Both the position numbers and the translations under genes were made by a program. Below the pieces are notes generated by a model, which saw only the letters and a list, made by a program, of their open reading frames with translations, made no database searches and had not been told where the DNA came from. Shown in pieces: positions 53,731-61,029 of a stretch of DNA of 64,000 bases (position 1 is the first letter of the stretch; every line of letters begins with the position of its first letter). This DNA comes from Candidatus Kapaibacterium sp. (GTDB lineage: Bacteria; Bacteroidota; Ignavibacteria; Kapaibacteriales; UBA7675): NCBI GenBank assembly GCA_028284775.1, contig JANQRB010000101.1:62001-126000 (forward strand), read 5' to 3'.

Positions 53731-54292
53731 ATCGACGGCTGTTAATGTACGCAAGCGATTCTCTCAAGCAATAGTGAATACTTCATCGCAGATCGAAGCT
53801 GCAAGCAACAATTTTTTACGGTATACGCAATAGCGAAGCTTTCGTACTCCGCTGCGCAATAAAGAACATTAAACCGCCCAATCACAAAAAATCCGCAAGC
53901 TTGATTGCAATCGTATCGAATGGGAACGTCGACCCGATCTGGTTCCCGACACTGCCGGGTACAGCTGAAGACACAATCCTTAAGTGACGAGCAACGGGAG
54001 GTCTCGACGAACCTCGAGACAGAGTGATGAGGTCGGAAAGACGGAAAATGATGTAACGTCTCGCGAGTCAGAAACTTGAAAAAAGGGAGGTATTTCCGGG
54101 AAAGCATTAGTTGCGAGGCAGGTATAAACTCAGCCTTCCGGCATCCTTGAGCTTTTAAGCATCAGACGAAATTCACGCTATACAGCTGCGACCGCAGGTC
54201 GATAGCCACTGAAGCAAGATTAAGCTCACATACTGCCCTTCGCCGACAGAGCGAGGCACAAACAGTAAACAAGCTGTTAGGTTCGGGTCCAG
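53731..54292. other. intergenic region
   Basis: About 560 bp between minus-strand genes. Apart from a 7-bp hairpin GTCTCGA/TCGAGAC at 54001-54020, nothing recognisable. Minus-strand frames here are short and Ser/Arg-rich without features. Confidence 0.45.
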
Positions 54293-54664
54293 CTATTCGA
54301 CAAGCCGGACATCAAAACCTGCGTCAAGCGCCGCCTTGCGAATTTGCTGCGCCTCCTCTTCATCCATCTGACCGAGATGAATCTCCGGACCTTGAAGAAA
54401 CTTCGCCTTTAGGTCGGCGGGGCCAAGACGCTTCAGACTTTCGTGTAACTTTGACAAAGCAAACAAATTCTTGCCGCTCAGCTCCATTGTCCCGAGCAAG
54501 ATATATACGTCCAGTTTTCGCGGCGGGGGGTAATCATCAACAGGAAGGGAAACTGTGGCCCACTGTTCATAGTTGCAGCTTTGACACTTTACTATGCTCA
54601 GAAAGCCGTGATCTGACCATTCGGTTGGAGCACCGCACTGGGGACATCGGAAGTCTGCGCACAT
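54293..54664 (-). CDS. small zinc-ribbon protein of unknown function
   Basis: 123 aa, no signal peptide. The N-terminus has two Cys pairs, C7-x2-C10 and C27-x2-C30 (FRCPQCGAP ... VKCQSCNYE), a typical zinc-ribbon spacing. After a Pro-rich linker (DDYPPPRK), the C-terminal ~70 residues form an alpha/beta segment: VYILLGTMELSGKNLFALSK, LGPADLKAKFLQGPEIHLGQ, EEEAQQIRKAALDAGFDVRL. The end is faintly like the L7/L12 C-terminal fold, but this is not certain. A 22-bp perfect palindrome lies 63 bp upstream of the ATG and may be its operator. Confidence 0.6.
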   Translation of the reverse strand: MCADFRCPQCGAPTEWSDHGFLSIVKCQSCNYEQWATVSLPVDDYPPPRKLDVYILLGTMELSGKNLFALSKLHESLKRLGPADLKAKFLQGPEIHLGQMDEEEAQQIRKAALDAGFDVRLVE

Positions 54665-54726
54665 TGTCTTTCAAAAAATGAAGTAATTCACCCTATGTTT
54701 GAAAGCAATAATAGCAAAAAACTCTG

Positions 54727-54748
54727 TTGTATCGACGCGTCGATACAA
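54727..54748. promoter_or_regulatory. perfect 22-bp palindrome upstream of the zinc-ribbon gene
   Basis: TTGTATCGACG followed directly by its reverse complement CGTCGATACAA, with no spacer. It lies between the zinc-ribbon start codon and the gene fragment to the right. Candidate operator; a hairpin with no loop is less likely. Confidence 0.45.
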
Positions 54749-54798
54749 TCAAGCGCAAAAATTTCTTTCCATATTGCTCCGTGTTACGCCACCACATC

Positions 54799-54962
54799 TC
54801 AGGGCTCCGAACAGGTCGCCGAAGTGTAATCCACGATCGCCCCAAAATTCGTCTCCACCAGGGCATCGCCATTCGGGCCATCCGCCGTAGCATCGAGAAA
54901 GGCTTCTACCACGGCGGGATCGCTGCTGTTAGGGCAAAATGCCTGTAGTCGTATTACATTGC
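54799..54962 (-). pseudogene. 3' remnant of a beta-helix gene
   Basis: On the minus strand this reads SNVIRLQAFCPNSSDPAVVE ... GAIVDYTSATCSEP and stop, almost the same as the last ~50 residues of the beta-helix protein at the right edge of the window (GNVVQLQGFSGDGTDPAVVE ... SATCSEP). DNA similarity spans about 54773-54962 versus 61004-61193, roughly 90% by eye, and includes about 25 bp after the stop codon. Upstream the frame soon meets a TAG and there is no start or helix region, so only the 3' end of the gene is present. Confidence 0.8.
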
Positions 54963-55074
54963 TTAGAATGTGGAGAATCTATTTTGCAGAAAACAAACCG
55001 GTGATTTAACACAAAAGCAGGAAGGCATACACCCTCCTGCTAAATAGCATTCTGACGATTAGATGTCCCGATCT
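54963..55074. other. short spacer with terminator
   Basis: Holds the terminator of the 215-aa T9SS protein and otherwise nothing recognisable. Together with 54665-54798 it flanks the beta-helix gene remnant. Confidence 0.5.
55010..55041 (-). terminator. intrinsic terminator of the 215-aa T9SS protein
   Basis: Stem AGCAGGA (55016-55022) with TCCTGCT (55035-55041), extended inward by two pairs after a mismatch. On the minus strand it is followed by TTTTGTGTTAAA. It is about 35 bp past the stop codon. Confidence 0.7.
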
Positions 55075-55722
55075 TTATCTCGCCACAACTATTTTCCCGG
55101 TATACATTGAAGCGTCGATGTATACGCGATAGAAATAGACACCGTTTGCCAGCGTAGCCGCATCAAAAGTCGCGCGGTGCGAGCCTGCACTTTGCGCTCC
55201 ATCCACCAATTGCAATAACTTCGTTCCATTGACCATGTGCAGCGAAATCCGGACCTCGCTGTCACTGCTCAATTGATATTCGATCGCTGTGATTCCGGCG
55301 GTTGGATTCTGGCTGAGGCTTACGACCTCAGCATCCTGACTATCGGCTTCGTGTTCTGATTCAACATTCAGATTCTGGCTTTCCGATGCCGGAAAAAATT
55401 CATCCTTTTCGTCGGTCAGGTTCCATGTTTGCCCGCCGTTGCGGGAAATATACTCGACACCGCTGCTACGTGTGTATCTAATAAGGCTCATGGAGTTATT
55501 CTCGACAACATCCCAGGGGACAAAGTCGGAAGAACTTGTCAGGAGTCGCCATGAGCTGCTGCCCGCATTTGAAAGATACACCGATCCATCCGATCGTGTA
55601 TACTTGATTACCGTGTGGCTGTTGTTATCAGCCGCGGATTGAAATGGTTGAATCTCCTGTGCGCTGGCAGGCAGGCACAATAAGACAAAACCAGATACAA
55701 TCCAGCAAGTTATTTTATTCAT
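55075..55722 (-). CDS. small exported protein with T9SS tail
   Basis: 215 aa, start ATG 55722 with AGGAAGA 3 nt upstream. Signal peptide MNKITCWIVSGFVLLCLPASA is cleaved before QEIQ. Residues ~25-110 contain two related segments, VIKYTRSDGSVYLSNAGSSS and LIRYTRSSGVEYISRNGGQT, each followed by a W: a two-fold repeat that may form part of a beta-propeller or sandwich. An acidic, Ser-rich linker follows. The tail, from LSQNPTAGITAIEYQLSSDS to YTGKIVVAR, is a T9SS type A domain taking up over a third of the protein. Function unknown. It lies directly after the propeller protein gene in the same direction (93 bp) and may be co-transcribed. Confidence 0.8.
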   Translation of the reverse strand: MNKITCWIVSGFVLLCLPASAQEIQPFQSAADNNSHTVIKYTRSDGSVYLSNAGSSSWRLLTSSSDFVPWDVVENNSMSLIRYTRSSGVEYISRNGGQTWNLTDEKDEFFPASESQNLNVESEHEADSQDAEVVSLSQNPTAGITAIEYQLSSDSEVRISLHMVNGTKLLQLVDGAQSAGSHRATFDAATLANGVYFYRVYIDASMYTGKIVVAR

Positions 55723-55815
55723 ATTCTTCCTGTTGAATTATTGTTTTCAGAAAGTTAATATAGACATCACTATTGCAATGATTAAGACCTTTTGTCCTCA
55801 TTACAATCTGCGATC

Positions 55816-58275
55816 CTAACGCCGTATTATTAACTGTCGGGTATATACGTCATCGTTAACTTCAACCCGCACGAAATACACGCCCGACGAATATTCGGCC
55901 GCATCAAAAGTGAAGGAGGCCGGGTCGCCCGCATTAACAATCTGTTCGCGAACATGTTCGACATTCGCGCCCAGAGAGTTGACAATGCTGACTTCCAGAA
56001 TACCCCGCAGGCGAGTATGAATTGAAACGGCAACGATATCTCCACCTAAGGCGGTCCCAATCGGATTAGGAAATACGACGATATCAACCTCATTCGGCTC
56101 GACCTGACGATCAGCCACATCCGTGACAACAACAGCGTTACTCAAGCGACTCACCCCGGATTGAGTTGCAAACCATGCACTGCGATCTGGGGCAAAGTCA
56201 ATCGCGGTTACGACCGAACTCAGGAGGCCGTCATCCGTCGTGTATTGTTTCCAGGCATTGCCGTTTGTACGGGCCACACCTTCGGCGCCACAGCACAATC
56301 CGATCCATTTGTTACCCGCAATATCCTGGCTCATTGTCCACCCCTGGATTAAATCTGACTCCAGGGGAGATGAAACAACGGCTTTATTGTGCTGCCACTC
56401 AACTCCATCGAAGCGGCTGACCGTACCGGAACGTCCCGCCTGCTTGGTATACAGTATCCATACATTGCCATCGTTGTCGCAAAAAATATCCTGCGGCTGA
56501 CGCCCAAAAGCGGACGATTGAGCGTCGTCCAGTGCGAATTTTGTCCATGAATCGCCATCGTACTTATACAGTCCACCAACTATTTCTCCCGATTCCTGAA
56601 TTACCCATTGAATTCCCGCGGCCCACACATTGCCTGACGGGTCCACCGCCATCCCGGTTATTCGATTGTTAAAAAATGCATTGTCGCCGATTGCTTCACG
56701 CGCGACGGTCTCCCAGGCATCGTTGCGATAGCGATGTATCGCAACGACGTTGCTGTCTGGATTCGAATTAGTCTTGTAGGTGGAAAAACTGCTTACCCAC
56801 AGCGAGTAAGATGAGTCCAGCGCGAAGTCTGCAAAAAAACTTTCATCCGCCGCCGCATCACTTAAATCAAAAGCAGTCCAGTCCTCACCGTCGTAGCGGC
56901 TGACACCCCGCTCGGACGAAACCCAGACATTGGCCTCCCTATCAGTTGCAAGGGAGAAAACTCTATCATGGAGTAGTCCCGTCTCTGTGTTAAAGTACTC
57001 CCATTGCTCACCGTCGTAGCGGCTGACACCGCCGACCAGGATACTTCCGACAAAATACGAGAGCCAGACATTGCCTGTCCGATCTACCATCAAGTCACGA
57101 ATACTACCGGGCTGAGGGGCATTCGTATAGCGTCGAGATTTCAATTGATTATCCTCGATGCGCGACAGCCCCGTATGAAAGGCCGCATAAACACCCTTAA
57201 CTCGATCGGGAACGATATCAACAAGTGGAAGCTGAACGCCGTCATCCGGCGAAAAATGGGTCCATTCACTTTCCGATAGTCTGCTTATTCCGGACCGCGT
57301 TCCAACCCAGAGATCGCCGTTGCGGGCAACAGCTATTGACCGAACCACACGCGATTGATCGCCATCATCCAAGCGATAATTTTGCCACTTGCCGTCTGTG
57401 AAGACGCTTGCTCTCGCAGCAGAAGCGACAAAAACTTCTCCCTTCCGACCAGCCTCAATATTAAGCGCGCCGATTTGCAGCGAATCTTCAGGACCGGTCG
57501 GCAAATGATTAAATACCGACCAGGTTCCGTCCAGGTACCGCGCCGCGCCGGCATTATTCCCAGCCCAGATTCCGCCATTTGAATCGAGGGCAAGTCCGGT
57601 CATTATATTAAACTCAAAGGTCTCAAACGCAGGCAGGCCGTCTGAACTTCGATAAATGGTCAATTGCTGATCCTGAAACTGCAGCGCCAGTGGTAGATGA
57701 CCGGCTTCGACAAATTCACCACCAACGGCCCAGACGTCGCCGCTTGAGTGTTCAACGAGCTTTCTTAGCGTGCTCGACGGCAATCCGCTGCTTTCGTCGA
57801 ACACGGTCCAGTCGCCATCCTCAAGAGTAGCAACAGCCAGGGTCGTGTCTTCATTCGCAGCGGCGAGGACCCACGTACGGCCACGACTGTCCGGCAAAAG
57901 AGACGCGATGTAGGTCAACGGAGAGCCGGCCCTGGTTGTTAAAGGCCATTGAGTGAATGTGCTACCTTCGAGCGCCAGCAAGCCCGCATTATTGGTTCCG
58001 ATCCAGAGAACGTCGCCGCTTCCTACCGCCAGTGCGGTCACGTTTGCTCCCACCAGCCGATCGTCGTAAAATGCCTGCGTCAATTGCGATTGCTTACTGA
58101 ATCGCAGAATTTCCTTGCTGGTTGCGGTCCATATAAAGTCTGCTTCTTCAGCTATTGCCAGGCTCATTTGACCATTTGGAAGAAAACCGGTAAATGATTC
58201 CTGTGCCCGAACGGAAGCAGCGCCAATAAAAGCAATAAGTAGGGCCGCGGGAATGAGAAATAGTAGTTTCATCAT
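55816..58275 (-). CDS. Reg_prop-type propeller exported protein with T9SS tail
   Basis: 819 aa; ATG 58275 or the next codon, 58272. Signal peptide MMKLLFLIPAALLIAFIGAA is cleaved near VRAQ. About a dozen repeats of the form DRTGNVWLSYFVGSILVGGVSRYDGEQW and DREANVWVSSERGVSRYDG fit the Reg_prop (two-component propeller) family, probably two seven-bladed propellers as in hybrid sensors. No membrane helix, kinase or Y_Y_Y domain is attached; instead the protein ends in a T9SS type A tail (VFPNPIGTALGGDIVAVSIH ... QLIIRR). It is therefore an extracellular relative of the kinase input domain, not a sensor. Its ligand is unknown. Confidence 0.85.
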   Translation of the reverse strand: MMKLLFLIPAALLIAFIGAASVRAQESFTGFLPNGQMSLAIAEEADFIWTATSKEILRFSKQSQLTQAFYDDRLVGANVTALAVGSGDVLWIGTNNAGLLALEGSTFTQWPLTTRAGSPLTYIASLLPDSRGRTWVLAAANEDTTLAVATLEDGDWTVFDESSGLPSSTLRKLVEHSSGDVWAVGGEFVEAGHLPLALQFQDQQLTIYRSSDGLPAFETFEFNIMTGLALDSNGGIWAGNNAGAARYLDGTWSVFNHLPTGPEDSLQIGALNIEAGRKGEVFVASAARASVFTDGKWQNYRLDDGDQSRVVRSIAVARNGDLWVGTRSGISRLSESEWTHFSPDDGVQLPLVDIVPDRVKGVYAAFHTGLSRIEDNQLKSRRYTNAPQPGSIRDLMVDRTGNVWLSYFVGSILVGGVSRYDGEQWEYFNTETGLLHDRVFSLATDREANVWVSSERGVSRYDGEDWTAFDLSDAAADESFFADFALDSSYSLWVSSFSTYKTNSNPDSNVVAIHRYRNDAWETVAREAIGDNAFFNNRITGMAVDPSGNVWAAGIQWVIQESGEIVGGLYKYDGDSWTKFALDDAQSSAFGRQPQDIFCDNDGNVWILYTKQAGRSGTVSRFDGVEWQHNKAVVSSPLESDLIQGWTMSQDIAGNKWIGLCCGAEGVARTNGNAWKQYTTDDGLLSSVVTAIDFAPDRSAWFATQSGVSRLSNAVVVTDVADRQVEPNEVDIVVFPNPIGTALGGDIVAVSIHTRLRGILEVSIVNSLGANVEHVREQIVNAGDPASFTFDAAEYSSGVYFVRVEVNDDVYTRQLIIRR

Positions 58276-58310
58276 TATAGTGTGGAATTCATGAACTTAC
58301 ATTCTTATGA

Positions 58311-59000
58311 CTAGAAGGGATCGCAAACAGTAAAGCAGGTGCTGCCGTCAGTTACAGCAGGCGGTACAAAAATGCTCTTGTCGGTACAATCATTTTCAGG
58401 AATGCTGGTACCCACGTGTCGAACTTCCAGCTCGGTCGGTTCGGATACTTTGCAGACACGATATTCACGTGTACAGCAATCTTCGCCACAATCAATCCAG
58501 CGCGTCGTAGTTTTCGTCAGAGTCGTTGTGCCTGCCGGAGGGTTTCCAGGATCGTAATTACAATCCACATTGGAGACGGCGGTGTAAGTAGTTGTACACT
58601 TCTGCCGGAAAAAGCACGATCCCCCGAGAATTTTACATGCCAGTCCCTCTGTCGGACAGTTACTGTAAAGCGCATCGACGGGCCCAAAGGCGGTCATAGC
58701 ATTGAGTATCTCAACGTCAATGAGCTCTCTCAGTGTCGACTGGGTAAATCCTGAGCAACCCTCGGTTTCACTGAAAGGACCACTGAGATATCGAATTTCA
58801 AGTTTCCCGTTACAGATTCTCCATTCATAATTCACCAGCAACTGGCAACCGTTCGGCAGTCCGTTTAGCTGAAACGAAACACTGTTCCAGGGCTCTGCCG
58901 GACAAGTATTCGGGTCACACTGCCCAAAAACACCAGTGTTAGCTGATAGAAGAAACATCAGCAGGAAGGTTGAAAATATAAAACCTTTCCGTATAATCAT
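58311..59000 (-). CDS. Cys-rich exported protein of unknown family
   Basis: 229 aa, start ATG 59000 with GGATGG 4 nt upstream. Signal peptide MIIRKGFIFSTFLLMFLLSA is cleaved near VFGQ, immediately before a Cys. The mature part contains about 17 cysteines, for example QCDPNTC, ACKILGGSCFFRQKC, DCGEDCCTREYRVC and STCFTVC, so it is probably a disulfide-rich secreted or periplasmic protein. A lipobox reading is possible (GQC) but the residues before it are not typical. No T9SS tail or known domain recognised. It lies 35 bp upstream of the propeller protein gene in the same direction, so the two are likely co-transcribed. Confidence 0.7.
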   Translation of the reverse strand: MIIRKGFIFSTFLLMFLLSANTGVFGQCDPNTCPAEPWNSVSFQLNGLPNGCQLLVNYEWRICNGKLEIRYLSGPFSETEGCSGFTQSTLRELIDVEILNAMTAFGPVDALYSNCPTEGLACKILGGSCFFRQKCTTTYTAVSNVDCNYDPGNPPAGTTTLTKTTTRWIDCGEDCCTREYRVCKVSEPTELEVRHVGTSIPENDCTDKSIFVPPAVTDGSTCFTVCDPF

Positions 59001-59193
59001 AACACCATCCGTTATATAGAAAATGAATAAATAGAATTATGTGTTTGGCCAAAACACAAGCATAATTGCATCAATTTTTATTTGGAGGTTTCGAAAGCAA
59101 TACAAAATGTGATTACGATATGTTCGTGAACCCTGCCGGGGAATTACGGGCGAAAAGAACCAAATTATGCCCGAGTTTCACTTGAAATCGAGC

Positions 59194-59916
59194 TTATTTC
59201 TGATCACTCGCTATTGGTTCCCGGACTCGATACTGAATGTTAACCTCGAACTGCGGTACGTATTTACTGCTTGAGCGAATCAGCACCGAGCCGACGAAAA
59301 ATCCGGGAGAATCCGTTGTAATCGATACGCCTAGGGGCAGTGTCTCTCCTGGAAGTATCCTGTCACCTTCATGTATCGTAAAGCTCGCCTGTTGCTCGGG
59401 TATTTCAAGTACCGGCTCTGCAAAGTATACAGTGTCTGCGCCTGTGTTCGTAATCAGTATATCTGTAGTTACCGTCCTGCCGGGTTTGACACCCATAATC
59501 GTTGGAAATGAACGCGGCTCGGTGATGAGATCGCGTTTGATATCCGCAAGGAAGGTGAGTGTTGTAACCGGATTCAGGACATCATTCGTTTTCAGGGCTA
59601 TCGTTCGTTCTTGCTCGCCATTCTGCTTCATTGCATCGATACTTACATTCAACGTTGCAGTGTCACCGGCCACGAGCTTCGTTTTATCGATGGGCGCCGT
59701 TGTGCAGCCACAGGATCGTTTAATACCCAATATTTCAAGTGTATCGGTACCCGAATTGACGATGCGCTTGGCAACATAGAGCGTACCCGGCGGCATCTCG
59801 CCCCAATTATGCTCTATACCTCCCAACACGGAGAGTTGCGGCTGGGCACGAGTATCATTGTCCAGTAGAACAATCAACGACATCAGCAAAATACTGTAGA
59901 GAAGTGCTCTTTTCAT
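59194..59916 (-). CDS. DUF1573-domain exported protein
   Basis: 240 aa, start ATG 59916 with GGGAG 4 nt upstream. Signal peptide MKRALLYSILLMSLIVLLDN ... TRAQ. Residues ~40-130 match DUF1573: HNWGEMPPGTLYVAKRIVNS then LGIKRSCGCTTAP, with the family's conserved CGCT, and ERTIALKTND. A second, related Ig-like segment follows (GVKPGRTVTTDILITNTGAD). DUF1573 proteins are small exported beta-sandwich proteins common in Bacteroidota and of uncertain function. First of a run of minus-strand genes (DUF1573, Cys-rich, propeller, small T9SS protein) in lower-GC DNA. Confidence 0.9.
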   Translation of the reverse strand: MKRALLYSILLMSLIVLLDNDTRAQPQLSVLGGIEHNWGEMPPGTLYVAKRIVNSGTDTLEILGIKRSCGCTTAPIDKTKLVAGDTATLNVSIDAMKQNGEQERTIALKTNDVLNPVTTLTFLADIKRDLITEPRSFPTIMGVKPGRTVTTDILITNTGADTVYFAEPVLEIPEQQASFTIHEGDRILPGETLPLGVSITTDSPGFFVGSVLIRSSSKYVPQFEVNIQYRVREPIASDQK

Positions 59917-61029
59917 GGTGCTCCCACGTAAGGTTTACACATGCAAATACTTAGGGGCCAATAGTAGTGCCCATAGGCAGTAAATTTTTGTAATGTTCTA
60001 ATTGAGCGTATTTCAGGGACGCAGCAGCTCACAGCATGCGACAATAATAGTCACTCGCCTGATAAACCAAACCAGAGTCAGTGACTTGGACAGCATACAC
60101 GCAATTCACGAGTTTCGACATCGCAAAGGGTGGCTCGATATCGTTAATTCGAAACCGTTTCGTGTATCACTTCTTCGAACATCTGAAACATCAGTCAGTC
60201 AGAGAAAAGCACTGGAAACAGCATTCACATGTTTCCATAGATATCCTCTCTGCCAGGGAATTCTTACGGAGAGATTTCCGAACGAGCAGTTCAGCTCCAT
60301 GAAAATTGATCAACTCCCGGCTGTGACATTTCAACCTGTCAACGGCTAGTCCCGCTGATTTTGGCTTCTTGGGCAGATAAACGCGATCTCAATCCTATAG
60401 TACGTAAATGATAACTAACAATTCGTAGTTGGTATCAGGCATAATTCGCAATCCGGCACTACAGACGTATTTCGGAGACCTTTCAGGCATCTCAACTAAA
60501 GAGGATTGAGCGAGAATATTATATTGTCCGCAGATTACCAGTAACGAAATTCTCCGAAAGCTAAAGTTACGCCTTGTATTTGACAAGAGTAAAATTATCG
60601 AGTTGTTTTCCTAAACATATTTTTACATGAAGCCTATACATTGTACGAGGCGGCTTAATCAATATCAATGAAATTTGCAGAGATCGGTCGAATTTCGATT
60701 ATCCACTTCTGTTCGGCAAGATCATTCAGGCATTCAGAATCATCACATTTGCATTTACCTGCCTAAATATACTGCACAACTGACAACCGGCACCTACATA
60801 CTTACTATTTACGTTGTCTGGTCCTTTGACTGCTCTTCAATCAATTACGCCTTCGATTGCGCATGTCGGTGTTACTTTCACGGAAGTAACGAGACGGTGT
60901 CGGTCGTTTTTCCGCAACATTCAACACGTGACTGCCGACTTTAGGCATGCAGCAGAGGCATAATTCGCAATTGCCTCAGTTAAGCGAATCTGTAAACCTC
61001 AGGATTGCACAGTGTTACGTCACTACATT
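59917..61029. other. AT-rich intergenic region
   Basis: About 1.1 kb upstream of the DUF1573 gene and downstream of beta-helix gene 2. Plus-strand frames at 60002-60349 and 60675-60944 have no recognisable product or ribosome-binding site. A 16-bp direct repeat is present (60437 and 60956). No transposase remnant was identified. Confidence 0.5.
60437..60971. repeat. 16-bp direct repeat bounding a ~500-bp AT-rich segment
   Basis: AGGCATAATTCGCAAT occurs at 60437-60452 and again at 60956-60971, same orientation. The segment between them has no gene. Confidence 0.5.

Noticed and set aside
54001..54020. 7-bp hairpin GTCTCGA/TCGAGAC as a terminator
   Set aside because: No U run on either strand and not adjacent to a gene end.
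60002..60349. 115-codon plus-strand frame as a possible transposase remnant
   Set aside because: No DDE, HTH or other transposase motif could be seen.
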